A stretch of 64,000 bases of DNA from Aporrectodea caliginosa. Lineage: Eukaryota > Annelida > Clitellata > Crassiclitellata > Lumbricidae. The stretch's first letter is position 1, and the number at the start of each line of letters is the position of its first letter. The DNA lies in the NCBI GenBank assembly GCA_020284085.1, contig JACEVL010000338.1:787157-851156 (forward strand), in the 5' to 3' direction. The position numbers and the translations under genes are program-made. The notes beneath the pieces were generated by a model. That model did not search any database. It was not told where the DNA came from and worked only from the letters and a program-made list of their open reading frames with translations. Shown here piece by piece: positions 36,530 through 46,713 of the stretch.

Positions 36530-36960
36530 TAAGTGTTAACCATTGATGGCGGATGGCCAGTCTTCTCCCTCTCCGTCTGATCTTCCCACAAAACGGTGTA
36601 CGGTCAATGTACTATTAGAGCGGAGTTGGATAGGGGCGCAGGTGGAGCAGAACACTTGAACCAAATTCCTTTCCTTGCTGGGATTTAAAACCGCGACCTC
36701 TTCGTTGACAGTCCAGCATGCTAACCACGGGACAGACTATCGCGCATTGTTACATATAACATAGGTTTCTTTTGCAGATAGCGACACACACTGCATGAAA
36801 TAGTGTTGCGATAGCACTACATAACTCGGTAGGCGGCGGTAGAGTTACAAAGCGTCAGCCAAAGTAACTAACACACAATGTCAACCAGACAAGCAGGAAA
36901 AGGAAAATATTTGTAGAAAGAACATTAATATTACATTACAATATAATATTATGAATTATT
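36530..36960 (-). mobile_element. tRNA-derived SINE within a larger dispersed repeat
   Basis: On the minus strand a tRNA-like head (GTGGTTAGCATGCTGGACTG as A box, GGTCGCGGTTTTAAATCCC as B box, 36690-36735) is followed by a body with GGAATTTGGTTCAAGTGTTC. The same head, body and upstream sequence recur on the plus strand at about 58000-58385. A tRNA fold is not preserved, so it is not a tRNA gene. Confidence 0.7.
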
Positions 36961-37184
36961 ACAATACGTAAAGATGTAAGAATTGGTTGCATATCCCTCT
37001 TTGCACCGATCTGTGGCGCAGACAGTCGCATATTCTCAGTTCGTGATATAAAATTATCTTCTTTTTCAACTGTGCTTTTCACCAACAATATTGTCTTGTC
37101 GTCATCTTGCCAACTGTGTCATTTTGGATATATTTATATAAAGGGCCCTTTCATTCGTCGTAGCCAGCGGCCAGCTGACTGAGT

Positions 37185-37735
37185 AGCCTACCTGTCGTCG
37201 ATTGGCCTTCTGCCAGTCCATCGTCGGTCTATCGCTGCTACCATTCAACCGAGACAGCCCTCCTGAAGGTGGTTACCGACATCATCGAGGCGATCGACGC
37301 GGGTGACCACGCTCTGCTTGGTCTGCTGGCTATCACTGCATGGGGCGGCGCCAGGCTATTTGCGTGACTACTTCACCGGGACTCATTCCTCCGCGTTTCA
37401 GGCTGCTACTTAGCTCGCTAGAGAAGACCAACCACCGCGTACGGAGAATAAGGACCCGCTTATGTGATCGCGCTTTCTCGGCCGCCGGTTCTAGATGCTG
37501 GAACAGTTTTCCATCCGCCATCAGATCGGCCGACTCAGTAGACTTCTTTAAATCTAAACTAAAACCTTATTTGGATAGCTAAGGCTTATTCCGCTTGTTA
37601 CCTGTTTTTTGTGAGGCTCTCTTGCAGCGGTGCGGCCGAGTTACGGCCACCATATAAATTGAGCCATCGGTTAATGCCTTGCGCATGAGACATCGGCGCT
37701 ATATAAGTTGCTATTTGATAATAATAATACCATCA
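37185..37735 (+). mobile_element. L2-type LINE with internal deletion
   Basis: A reverse transcriptase piece (VVTDIIEAIDAGDHALLGLL, about 37265-37330) is fused by deletion to the C-terminal end (frame at 37340-37582: CDRAFSAAGSRCWNSFPSAI, then FFKSKLKPYL). It ends with CGGCGCTATATAAGTTGCTA and an ATAATAATA tail at 37716-37727. Confidence 0.8.
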
Positions 37736-37764
37736 AGCACGTCTGAAAGCAGTCTCAGCACCTC

Positions 37765-38200
37765 ATGCAGGTGACTGGCTTTACCCATAAGTACTTGCGG
37801 TCTCAGACGGATGACGAGGCGGTTCGAATAGCGGTGGGCCTCCGTCTAGGCACGGCCATTTGTCGCCCACACAGCTACCCATGTGGCACTCTGGTGACCG
37901 CCGAAGGCTCGCACGGCCTGTCACACCGTCTCGGCCAGGGCCGACACGCTCTACACGCGGTCCTGAATGACTTAATCTGCAGAGGCCTCATTCAGGCTAG
38001 CATCCCGGCGGTTGAAGAACCCCCGGGTTTGCCAAGGTCGGATGGTGAAGACAAGAATGCCTAATACGGCGCTCCGTGGCGTTGCTTGAACTGGTACATC
38101 ACAGTGGCAGACACAACCTTGTCCACAACCTCCAACAGGTCGCCGGACGGGAGAAGCTGCTGAACTGGATGAAGGCAGGCAAAATGCTAAATACACCCAA
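37765..38200 (+). pseudogene. Decayed C-terminal region of a retrotransposon-type polyprotein
   Basis: Frame 37765-38064 contains AVGLRLGTAICRPHSYPCGT and SHGLSHRLGQGRHALHAVLN, then LICRGLIQASIPAVEEPPGL. I recognise this order (LGT, HGLxC, RH..HA..ND, PxxxEPxGL) as the region found after the reverse transcriptase in a common class of invertebrate retroelements. It then decays, with later pieces near 38090-38180. The Cys of the usual HGLSC is replaced by His. Confidence 0.55.
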
Positions 38201-39055
38201 CTGATGCAATCATAGTTTGGTGAAATTTTTGGCCATTATACGTAGATATGAATTACTTTTAAGCCTCTAAAATGTGATTTAAAATTTCTTACTTTTGACC
38301 TAAATATTTGCAAAGAACCTTTGGGCCCACTTTACTTTACATGTTTTTGGCCCACCCTGTAGAGCGATGCTATAGTAGCCTATCCTGGGAAATCCTGTTA
38401 TCGCTAAAACCTTGAGGTTGATTAAATTTTAGTCCCACTTGAAACGCTTCTTGGCTAAAAATAAACTAATGATTAAAATATTTAACAGCAGTGGCGATAT
38501 TTAAATCAGTTCCGAAAAATTAACAGCAACAGAATGTGGTTGCCATTTTGCAGGCCAACATGTTGTGACCTTCATTCAGCATTTCATAACCAAAATCCTC
38601 CAGATTTTTTATCGTATATCAATAATGTCCTCTGGGTATCGATTATTGTGCTAATACAACGGCAACCAGCCAACTAGTGACAGATTCTTTTTTGGACGTA
38701 ATTCGCCACATTTTAATGGTGGACAGTAAGTAAACACAATTATGATAAGACTATGACCTTAATGGCTTTTTGCCATGACAGAGTTTCTTCTGTGGGCTGT
38801 TCATAGTGCGTCTCAAATACCTTTGGCTTGATTGCGTAGGCTACGCGGCACGCAGGCCTGCTGAAATGCAAATCATGTTTGCGACGATGTCAGTGTATAC
38901 TGTATACTGTAGCCTATTCATCGGGTAGTTTCATCTCAGATTAGCTTATCTGGGAATAACATTTATACATTACTTATATTGGCATTATTGATATACATTA
39001 CTTATACACATCTTTGTTTGACGGTCATCCTCTGTTATTCTTAATTTTACGGAAA
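38201..39055. other. Repeat-derived non-coding stretch
   Basis: No gene. CATGTTTTTGGCCCACCCTG at 38340-38359 resembles the right terminal repeat of the transposon at 42839-44710, so another copy probably ended here. The remainder is A+T-rich and not recognised. Confidence 0.4.
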
Positions 39056-39265
39056 ACCAGTTTTATCGACACTGTTTTACAGCTGTGTTATTCCACACGT
39101 ACGGTGAGAACTGTTTAAAACAATTTTTCGTATCGACGTAAACGGACATTGAAAATGAAGGTCGTCCGATTGTCCCACACGGCCTAGATGTAGATATCGA
39201 CCCTTTGACTTTTCGACACAGATAACCCTTGCCCTACACACAAACTCACTTCTGTATCGCTTACA
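39056..39265 (-). repeat. Inverted fragment of the 0.7-kb dispersed repeat
   Basis: Minus-strand words GTGAGTTTGTGTGTAGGGCAAGG, read around 39225-39250, and CGGTGAGAACTGTTTAAAAC in reverse (39100-39120) match parts of 1917-2640 and 16228-16905. A LINE fragment overlaps its edge. Confidence 0.5.
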
Positions 39266-39890
39266 GTTCCGGAGACACTCTGATGGGTAAAATTCTCCAC
39301 AGGTTGCGACAAGGACTCGTCTTGTATCGCGGTTGAAATGTGGTCAAACTTTTTAAGTCGCAATACCAGACGAGCAGCAGCGTTGATGACCGCCTGAAGC
39401 CGAATGATACTACGCTGTGCCAAGCCGGCGAAGGCGACATTGCAGTAATCAAATCGGATCAGGATTAGAATTTGCATGAGGTGGCGAGTCGCATCCTGCG
39501 TGAGGGACCGAGATACAGACCTCAACTGTCTTAGGATGCCGAAACTGGTCCTCACAAGTCCCGTGATGTGTGTAGTCATTGATAGGTCGCTGTCGAGGAT
39601 AAGACCGAGATCGCGGACCTCGTTCTTCGGCTCGACAGCATCCGCACCAATGACGAAAGGACTGCGATCTAGTCTTTCCACTCTGCGTGAGGACGAGCAC
39701 CAGATGAATTCTGACTTGGATGAATTCAGCTGCAATCGATTGCATTTCATCCAGTCAGCGATGTCACTGATGCAGCTCACTGAGACGGACCGCAGATGCT
39801 GGACTTCGGTGGAATCAGGACGGCAGAAGCCATAATCCTGTGAGTCATCGGCATAGAGATGACCATGGAAGTAGTAACAAAATAAATCCT
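39184..39890 (-). mobile_element. L2/CR1-type LINE fragment with YADD motif
   Basis: Minus-strand reading includes the reverse transcriptase catalytic YADD (codons at 39844-39855), then ADWMKCNRLQLNSSKSEFIW, VRDLGLILDSDLSMTTHITG and LIRFDYCNVAFAGLAQRS. It is one open frame for about 230 codons and then joins the dispersed repeat at about 39260. Both ends are missing. Confidence 0.85.
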
Positions 39891-40002
39891 CTGGACCATT
39901 ACAAATGCGCTACATAAAAATCTGTGATTCTCCCATAACTTAGGTTAGATTTTACAAATTGAACTTAAAAGAAACCACATTTGTATATAATACCCAAGTT
40001 CT

Positions 40003-40220
40003 CGCTATGACTCATCGATCGAAACTATCGGAAATTCCCAAGGTTTCGAAAAGATCGATCGCGCGACGTAATCGTTAGGTCAATTCTCGCGGTATCGATC
40101 GAATGAGTCATAGGCGTAATCGTTGGGGAACATTCCCGCGGTATCAGTCGTATGAGTCATAAGTCGCGAAAGTTCCCAACAGTTTCGATCAGTCGTCACA
40201 CGGTCGTTAACTGTTATCTC
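40003..40220 (+). promoter_or_regulatory. Repeat-bearing upstream region of the 40255 ORF with three AP-1-type sites
   Basis: TGACTCA at 40008-40014 and TGAGTCA at 40104-40110 and 40153-40159 match the AP-1/bZIP consensus. They lie in two imperfect 50-bp tandem units (GTAATCGTTAGG / GTAATCGTTGGG, then a CGCGGTATC motif). Function is inferred from motif and position. Confidence 0.45.
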
Positions 40221-40246
40221 ATTTTGACTTAAAGAAAAATCTTCTG

Positions 40247-40254
40247 TATATAAA
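40247..40254 (+). promoter_or_regulatory. TATATAAA directly abutting the start codon
   Basis: TATATAAA ends at the base before the ATG at 40255. A standard TATA box would place transcription start about 30 bp into the coding region, so either this is not a TATA box or initiation is unusual. The PC4-like gene also has a TATAAAATG string (62367-62375). Confidence 0.45.
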
Positions 40255-40629
40255 ATGGAATACAAAACGAATACAGTAAAACAATTACAAAGTATCGCTA
40301 AAGAGAAAGGTATGAAGGGTTATTCAAGACTGCGAAAAGCGGATCTCATGGCATTCGTATCGTCTAAACCTACACAAAGCGTTAAGACTGGATACGAAAG
40401 CAACCTACTAGACGCTCCAGTTCCAGACATTAAAGTTCCAACGCTTGTTCCAGGTAAGTATACACCTCCATCTAATACATGGAAATCTCGTTTGACTGAA
40501 TGGAAGAACAAGGCAAGGTCGGAACTTAACAAGGCAAGGTCGGAAATTAATTCTTATGCGGAATGGATAATCAGTTACATACCTCCCGAAGTCTTAAAAT
40601 CAATTTCACTTAGAAGATTTTCAAAGTGA
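40255..40629 (+). CDS. Small SAP-like domain protein, possibly from a large DNA transposon
   Basis: 124 codons, complete with a stop. Residues about 6-32 (NTVKQLQSIAKEKGMKGYSR then LRKADLMAF) look like a SAP or Rho-N type helix-loop-helix, a small nucleic-acid-binding fold. A Pro-rich linker follows (LLDAPVPDIKVPTLVPGKY) and then an amphipathic basic segment with a repeated KARSEL/KARSEI unit. I recall similar short proteins, with SAP-like start and VPEI.VP.L.P linker, in invertebrate elements that also carry type B DNA polymerases; a broken polymerase of that type lies at the right end of this window. No homolog of the rest of such an element is adjacent, so this may be a solo fragment or host gene. 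No intron is visible. Confidence 0.55.
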   Translation: MEYKTNTVKQLQSIAKEKGMKGYSRLRKADLMAFVSSKPTQSVKTGYESNLLDAPVPDIKVPTLVPGKYTPPSNTWKSRLTEWKNKARSELNKARSEINSYAEWIISYIPPEVLKSISLRRFSK

Positions 40630-41389
40630 TTTCTAATGAACTGCAGACCGTGTCTGAACACTGTGATTTTTAGGATGCATCTTAGATATATATGTGTCGA
40701 GTGTATAAAATCAGACAGACCAACCAACGATTTACATTGGGTAGATTGGCCAACTGAAAATTGTAAATTTTGAGACCGAAATAACACAACACACTGAGTA
40801 GAACCATTAGATGCAATGGGATATGCCCTAAATTTAGGTCCAAAAACCGAAAGGCAAGAACACATTTATCTAGTTACAATTATCGTGTTCGAATAACCAG
40901 AGAAAGACTTTCATATGACTGAATTTGTTAAGGTTTAAGGAAAGATTTCAAATATTTTGTTTGGACAAGCAATCGTGCTTCAGCAACCACGAGCCCCAAT
41001 TTGAAGTAAATTATTGTTGTCCCGGATGCCAAAGCAAGCTTCAAGTGTAGAGGTTATATGCATAATCTTTGAACGTTTAGTTTATGAGTCTAGCCAAATA
41101 ATTTTCTGAACTTTGCAGTTTTTGCATAATTGGCTTTGGGTTACAAGTAAAAGCGAGCTACAGGGATCATGGCGCCTAGAGTCCAAACTCCAAAGCACTT
41201 GCATGAGATACCTTTGCTTGCATAATATGGCTGATTATATTTCTCGAACATTAAAGACACCTTTTCCATCTGACTGATAAGCTGCGTACATTGCGCCTCT
41301 GAGAGGTTCATTAGAAGCGCTATAGAAGCGCTCTGTTACACCAATTAACAGTACATTAGATTAAGAGAGAGCATACTTTGTTGTTATAG

Positions 41390-41710
41390 GTTCTGGTCCG
41401 AACTGTTCCTTCACTCGGACGGCGTCCGGAGAAACAAACATAACGTGCACGATCATATATGCAGATTTTCCAGTCTGTCCGATGAATTCAATTATCACCT
41501 GTGTAGCTGATGGTCGGGTTTATACAGCAAAACCAAATAAGACGCTCATTGAACCGCTTGTGTACTTGTATGATTCTACAACAGTCATCACCATCAGTAA
41601 CAGCTCTGCGGCGACCTACGATTGTCGCGCAGCGTTTACTGCACCACAAGATAGCAATACGGTCCCCTATCTGGCAAAGAACGAACCAACTTTCAGTGCA
41701 AACGTTACAG
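41390..41710 (+). CDS. Immunoglobulin-like domain exon 1 (phase 1-1)
   Basis: A 321-bp exon bounded by TTGTTATAG at the acceptor and a weak GTTAGC donor. Both ends are in phase 1, the usual symmetric phase of Ig exons. The protein has paired cysteines around an Ig-type core: NITCTIIYAD and SIITCVADG, then the classic closing motif SAATYDCRA, with NSS and NVT glycosylation sites. It is part of a cell-surface or secreted Ig-superfamily gene whose other exons lie outside or have decayed. A near duplicate of this exon is at 47136. Ligand and gene identity are unknown. Confidence 0.7.
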
Positions 41711-41814
41711 GTTAGCGGAGAAATGTTGTAAAAATTGGCATATCAGAGATTTAGAAGAGTATTCATCCGATCCTTCAGCCACAAAAGACTGCACAACAAT
41801 TTAAACATAAATGT

Positions 41815-42105
41815 GACACAGAGGGTCAAAACCCGTAACATGACCGTTACTGACCTTTATATTCGGTCATATTCTACGGCTGATCTGCTTCAAAATACTT
41901 TTTACAGAATGGAAATATATTTTTTCTAACTGAAGTAATGCAAGTTTGGTTCTTTCATTAGTATATAGGCCTAGTGACAAAATCGAATGAAAAGTTTCGA
42001 AATATTTGTTTCATCAAAGTCCTCAGCAAGCATACTTGATTATACAGCAATTTTGTTGAACAATAAAAGACTATATTCCGTATCGAATAAAACAAACTAC
42101 ATCAC
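41815..42105. mobile_element. Partial second copy of the MITE at 17227-17664
   Basis: The left end GTGACACAGAGGGTCAAAACCC and the following 280 bp match 17227-17520 with many small changes. The right end is missing; a LINE follows. Confidence 0.65.
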
Positions 42106-42480
42106 AGACAGCAGCAACTCAATCAAAGACCAGAAATACTATTATTATCACACCACCCGCAGTAAGAACTCAACTAACGACCAGATCAATACGTTTCCAT
42201 CACCTACGACTACGAGTAGTCGTCTTTCCATAACTCTTCATTCCTGCTTCCAAAAATGTGTCTTTTATCCGGGACTTCAGAAAACTAATCTTGACCCAAA
42301 TGACTACAAAATCTGTCGACCTATTTCCAACTTTCTTTCAAAAACCATTGAGCGCCTTGTTTAAATTCAGATTCTTAATTACCTCGAGCCTTCAGGCCTT
42401 CTCTCCTTTCCACAATCTGGTTTCCGGGCCTTCCATTCAACTGAAAATGCCGTTCTCTACATGATAGATGACATCAACTC

Positions 42481-42665
42481 AATCAATCAATCAATCAAAT
42501 CAATCAAAACTCTTTTATTGAAGCAAAATGAAATCACATTACATTTCAACATAAAATATCAGGATTGGCCGCAAGAGGAGTCCCAAAAGGGATCAAGATC
42601 CCGCTAACTAGGGACACCTAGAACAACATTTCAGAAATCTGAATTAGTTAAATCCTTGACAAACA
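42481..42665 (-). mobile_element. LINE 3' end nested in the L2 copy
   Basis: Same (GATT)n-tailed 3' end as 1406-1790, with TTTTATTGAAG as the complement of the polyadenylation region. It interrupts the L2 reverse transcriptase coding sequence. Confidence 0.8.
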
Positions 42666-42830
42666 GTGCATTTGGTTATACCTAGTAATTTCAGGTCTAT
42701 CTGGGTACCTGTCTTTCTAGGAGTCCCACACGGATCAGTCCTTGGATCTCTTCACTTCATTCTGTACACGGATGAATTCATCTATCTGCTTGCAAATTAT
42801 TCTGCTACTCGTCACCTTTTGGTAGATGAC

Positions 42831-42838
42831 GTTCAGGC
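42831..42838. repeat. 8-bp target site duplication, left copy
   Basis: GTTCAGGC, repeated at 44711-44718. The uninterrupted LINE at 55.65 kb reads GACGTTCAGGCATATG at this place, with a single copy, which proves the duplication. Confidence 0.9.
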
Positions 42839-43129
42839 TAGGGTGGTCCATGGTCCCATGGTAAAACATGAAGTTCAAGCTAGAGTTCAAGACACTCCCT
42901 CAGTTTTTTACACCTGTTAATGGTACCATTCCGGCAAAATTTCAGCTTCCTACTCCCACTGGAAGACAGTGCTCACAGACCCTTCCCCTTTACCATATAG
43001 AACTAACAGTGCGATAGGTTAGAAAATACGCATAACGTCTTGAAATCTTAAATTATGATAAGATTATTAATTTACCAATGTACACAAACACAGTAGTTAT
43101 GTCACGTTAGCAATATTATTTGCTGCAAG

Positions 43130-44061
43130 GAAACATAAACAATCAACAACTCTCAAATGATGTCCCAAGTAGTACATGTATGTGTCGCAGAACTTCAAAT
43201 CTTCAGCACTGCATCTGTAGACGAATTCTTCGTAGTAACAGTGGGATCAGCCGTTCTATTTGCCTCAAAAAGTTGCAGGAGGAACTGCAAGTTGTTGAGG
43301 CAACAACTTTCCTCATCATCTGGAGGAGGCTGTTCAATGCTCTAAAGAACTTGACACCGTGTTCGGCAATTCTCTAATCCATTTTCCACGTTCAGTGTTG
43401 ATAGTCTGCGTTCTCACTCCACTCGTCTGGTGGAAGGGGAGAAATGAAACACCTACTTTAGGGACTGGAGTAGCTTTGCACTTTGTAGCAAAATCTCTGA
43501 GGCTTGCTCCCTCATGAAGTCTGTTTGCCCTGCCTCTCACAATCCGTTCACTGGACTCATTGGACATTCTGCACAATCTTCATTTTCTGCCATTTTCTTC
43601 CGGCCATATTGTTGAGGAAGGTGATGGTTGATTCATAGAAATTTTCTGTTTCAGTATTTAGCTGCAGTCTCTGCAATTTGTCATATGCCACATTTCCAAA
43701 GCAGCCTTAACACTCTTGAATATTGGTAGGCTGTGTTTAGGTAACTTAAAGGCACAAAAGTGAAGACCTTGGCTAAGATCGCTTCCATGATATGGTGACA
43801 GCAAGCCAATCACAGGAGCTCTCGGCCAATCATATTTTCCAGAAGAACTCATGCTCCATTCATGAGACCAATGTTCACAGAAGTACTGTCGAAGCTCATG
43901 ACGTGAACTTTTTTTTAGTCAACTTCAATGCCTCCAGCAGGTCATTAATAGCCATGGCTTCATTAAGTCCTCTTCCAAAGGCCAACTTTAGAATTCCTAG
44001 CAGGTTATCCATGTCACTTCCAGAAACCAGCACTGGCAGGCGGTCTAAGTCGTTGATTTAA
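43130..44061 (-). pseudogene. Decayed transposase-like gene (FDTT..NTG...CRHH type)
   Basis: Minus-strand translation, broken by stops and shifts, contains in order LDRLPVLVSGSDMDNLLGIL, FGRGLNEAMAINDLLEALKL, then FDSTSVNIGLMNGA and ELLWLACCHHIMEAILAKVF. I recognise this as a family common in invertebrate genomes with the pattern FDTTxSNTG and LACRHHI. In hAT transposases an Asp in a DNAxN motif and a following Cys-x-x-His occupy comparable places, so membership in hAT is plausible. This copy is dead: Cys replaces the Arg before HH, and several stops occur. Confidence 0.6.
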
Positions 44062-44161
44062 ATAATCTCAGAAAGCATTTTACCTACCCTGTTAACCACC
44101 AAGGGACAATCTGGTATAGATTCGCCTATCACGGAATCAGCATGTTCATTTTTAGCGTTCT

Positions 44162-44258
44162 ATGTATGTATGTATGTATGTATGTATGTATGTATGTATG
44201 TATGTATGTATGTATGTATGTATGTTTGTATGTATGTATACATGTATATATGCATATA
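44162..44258. repeat. (TATG)n microsatellite inside the transposon
   Basis: About 16 TATG units, then imperfect copies. It lies between the transposase-like gene and the right terminal repeat. Confidence 0.9.
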
Positions 44259-44710
44259 TATCTTTGTATGTATTTATCAATGCATGAAATGCTGCAGAAT
44301 GCCGTTGAAATGCAATCAAAGATATGAATTCTGGACTTTCGTGTTGCGTTAACAGCACTTTTTGTAGAAATATAAAAAAAAAAAAATTCAACAAAATATC
44401 TGTAAATAAACAGGAAGTAGATAGCGGGATCTGTAATAAGAACTGTGCATTGAGTCATAAATATAAAAAGTTAGTAAGAGAACATAACTGCATAATTCCA
44501 TAAGAAAGTTACCAAGATAATCACAATTTGTAGCACATTTATTTTGCTTTTACACAACGATTACAATGGTGTAAGTTTATGTCATTGAGCACTGTCTTCC
44601 AGTTGGAGTAGGAAGCTGAAATTTTGCCAGAATAATACAAATGACAAGTGTAAAAAATGTGGGGGGTGTCCTGGCCTCTAGCTTCACTTTTATGTTTTTG
44701 GACCACCCTA

Positions 44711-45500
44711 GTTCAGGCCTATGTTCATGGTCATCCGTCTACTCAGATCACTTTAGCTCGCCGTATTGCGGCCCTTTCCCATGTTTTGAATTTGTGGATT
44801 TCTTCCAATCGGTTTTAGCTAAACTCTTCCAAAATTTGACTCATTTGGCTTGGCACACCCCAACAAATTCTGAAGATTGATTCTTTGCTTCTCTCGCAAA
44901 ACCACCCCCAATTTGCCTTCTCTACTTGTGTGCGTGACCTAGGTGTCACTTTGGACAGCTCTCACATATTCTGCTCATTTATTTATTTATTTATTTATTA
45001 AGGTCACTTGTTATAGCGTCCCTCCAAGATGTCTAGACAAAGGCGCTCCCGACTACAGCGCGGACACTGAATCGGAGTTTCACGCCGAAGCGCATGAGCA
45101 ATTGCGAGTGAGGGTCCTTACGCGGCGGCTTAATGTGGATTCGAACCCGCAACCCTCCAGCTGCAAGGCACCGAAAATACCCCTACACCACCGCGCCCCA
45201 CTATTGTTGCATCTCATCGGCCTCTCCGATCTCTGGACCAGTCTGCTTCCTTTGCTTCACGAGCTAGGACCACTATTTATCAAAATCGATCCAATGCCAT
45301 CATTGGGCCTTCCTATGGAATGCCCTTCCCATTACTCTCCGTGATACTTTTCTTTATGGATCATTGTCTTCGTCTCTCTGTCTTCTTAAAACCTATTTCC
45401 TCTCTCAAAGTTCTCGCACTGTGAGCGCTACTGAATGGCTAGTTGGCCACGGTTGTGAGCGGCGCTGTATAAAGTACTAATTACATTACATTACATCATC
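44711..45500 (+). mobile_element. L2-type LINE, right part, carrying a SINE
   Basis: Continues the copy broken at 42838: VHGHPSTQITLARRIAALSH-like, then a decayed STCVRDLGVTLDSS block. A tRNA-derived SINE occupies 44980-45202. The end block (about 45205-45430) resembles LRSLDRSDFFVPRARTTI at 56.3 kb, and the tail is a TATAAAGTACTAA stem plus (TTACA)n at 45480-45496. About 370 bp of LINE sequence is missing at the SINE insertion. Confidence 0.8.
44980..45202 (-). mobile_element. tRNA-derived SINE
   Basis: Minus-strand head: GGGGCGCGGTGGTGTAGGGG (A box) and GCGGGTTCGAATCCACATT (B box), followed by a body with GCTCATGCGCTTCGGCG and a (AAAT)n tail. A second copy is at 46495-46713. Confidence 0.85.
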
Positions 45501-45575
45501 ACCTGCAGCAGTTTCAGAATCACTATCACAATCATCATCATAATTATCACCAACATCGTTATCATCATTATTCAA

Positions 45576-45625
45576 CTAGTGTGATTTTTATCTCATACAG
45601 TTGGGCCTGCATACAGTGTGGCGGA
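45576..45625 (+). pseudogene. Duplicated splice-acceptor edge of Ig exon 2
   Basis: GATTTTTATCTCATACAG followed by TTGGGCCTGCATACA repeats exactly the 3' intron end and first bases of the exon at 45909, then diverges. It is a partial tandem duplication in the intron and could act as a decoy acceptor. Confidence 0.7.
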
Positions 45626-45908
45626 GTTAGTCCAATTGAATTCTAAAAGAGCCTTTTCATATTTTCAATAGTTCCCAAGTTGGTTTTAAGACTATAGGAT
45701 TAATATCATTACCTGTCATAATCGTTATCATAAACATCACCAGCATCGTCATTATCATTATTCTACTTGTGCGAAACATTGTGTGACATCTGTCATTGAA
45801 TTTCAAAACAGTCATTGCATATTTTCAATAATGGTTTTAAGATTAGGGGATTTACACTGTAGGTATCGGGTCTGCATGTATCTAACAGGTGATTTTTATC
45901 TCATACAG

Positions 45909-46238
45909 TTGGGCCTGCATACAAAAAATGCCTGACGCCCGCCACAAATATCGTCGTTTACGAGGGAACAGAGAATACGATTCTAAGCTGCGGACTTGGA
46001 CCTAGCGGCGAGAGGTGGACGGTTAGACCAACTTCCAATTCAGTAAGGGAGAATGAGATCACCAATTTCACAGGCATTGTTTCTCCGACTTTAACGGGAC
46101 TCTACGCAGTTAACCAATCCGGTCTAATTATACGCAACGCCACTATTGATCCAACAGGTGGTCCAATATCCACTGCTGGAATATACTATGTGTACTTTTC
46201 AGACGGCAACAAGAATGCGCTCAAGCTAGTTGTTATAC
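45909..46238 (+). CDS. Immunoglobulin-like domain exon 2 (phase 1-1)
   Basis: A 330-bp exon with acceptor TCATACAG and a strong donor GTGAGTAAG. Symmetric phase 1. The protein shows a V-set-like layout: NIVVYEGTENTILSCGLGPS (first Cys), ERWTVRP (core Trp), then SGLIIRNATIDPTG and AGIYYVYFSDGN (F-strand Tyr, without the usual second Cys) and a closing LKLVVI strand. Several N-glycosylation sites are visible (NFT, NQS, NAT). It is a different domain type from exons 1 and 3, so the gene alternates domain types. The splice sites look functional. Confidence 0.75.
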
Positions 46239-46494
46239 GTGAGTAAGGGAATTTTTTAAATCCGCTTCAGCTAGAAATAGTCATAGAGCGCATTAAAATT
46301 ATAATATAATTTTATTACGAGGTTCGAGTCTGGTAAGTGGTAACAGTGCTGATTATTCTGATCTTAAATTTGAAAGCAATATGATTGATAATATGTTCAA
46401 AGTTATTTTCAAAATAATTTCCAATGAGTGTCTGTACACTCTGATTTATAGGATGCAAGTGAGAAATATGTCATCGGTTGTATTGTACTGTATT

Positions 46495-46713
46495 GTATTT
46501 GAACACTTGTTATAGCGCCCTACCAGATTTCCCATTCAGAGGCGCTCCCGACTACTGCGCGAACGCTGAATCGGAGTTTCACGCCGAAGCGCATGAGCAA
46601 TTGCGAGTGAAGGACTTGTCAAGGGTCCCTACGCGGCGACTTTGAGGGGGATTCGAACCCGCAACTTTCCAGCTGCAATGCACCGAACATACCCCTAAAC
46701 CACCGCGCCCCAG
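46495..46713 (-). mobile_element. tRNA-derived SINE, second copy
   Basis: Head GGGGCGCGGTGGTTTAGGGG with a B-box-like GCGGGTTCGAATCCCCCTC, then the same body as 44980-45202. The 3' side carries TATAACAAGTG and a TACAAT-type tail near 46475-46500. Confidence 0.85.

Larger units (their letters stand above)
42235..42838 (+). mobile_element. L2-type LINE, left part, itself interrupted
   Basis: Translation 42260-42477 gives the reverse transcriptase entry blocks: LDPNDYKICRPISNFLSKTI, then QSGFRAFHSTENAVLYMIDD. At 42481-42665 another LINE's 3' end is inserted in reverse orientation. The frame resumes at 42700 with LGVPHGSVLGSLHFILYTDE and a decayed VDD (normally FADD). The copy is then split by the transposon at 42839-44710 and continues at 44711. 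Confidence 0.8.
42839..44710 (-). mobile_element. Complete 1.87-kb DNA transposon with about 140-bp terminal inverted repeats and 8-bp target duplication
   Basis: The ends start TAGGGTGGTCCA and end TGGACCACCCTA. The inverted similarity runs about 140 bp inward through TTTTTACAC and GGCAAAATTTCAGCTTCCTA to GGAAGACAGTGCTCA. It is flanked by GTTCAGGC on both sides and splits one L2 copy. Eight-base duplications are typical of hAT-type transposition. The interior carries a decayed minus-strand transposase-like gene (43130-44061) and a TATG microsatellite (44162-44225). Related ends are at 18435 and 38359. Confidence 0.85.

Noticed and set aside
42839..44710. Reading the 42.2-45.5 kb LINE pieces as separate elements
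   Set aside because: The pieces join at the duplicated GTTCAGGC and match one continuous L2 sequence at 55.5 kb, so they are one copy split by a transposon.
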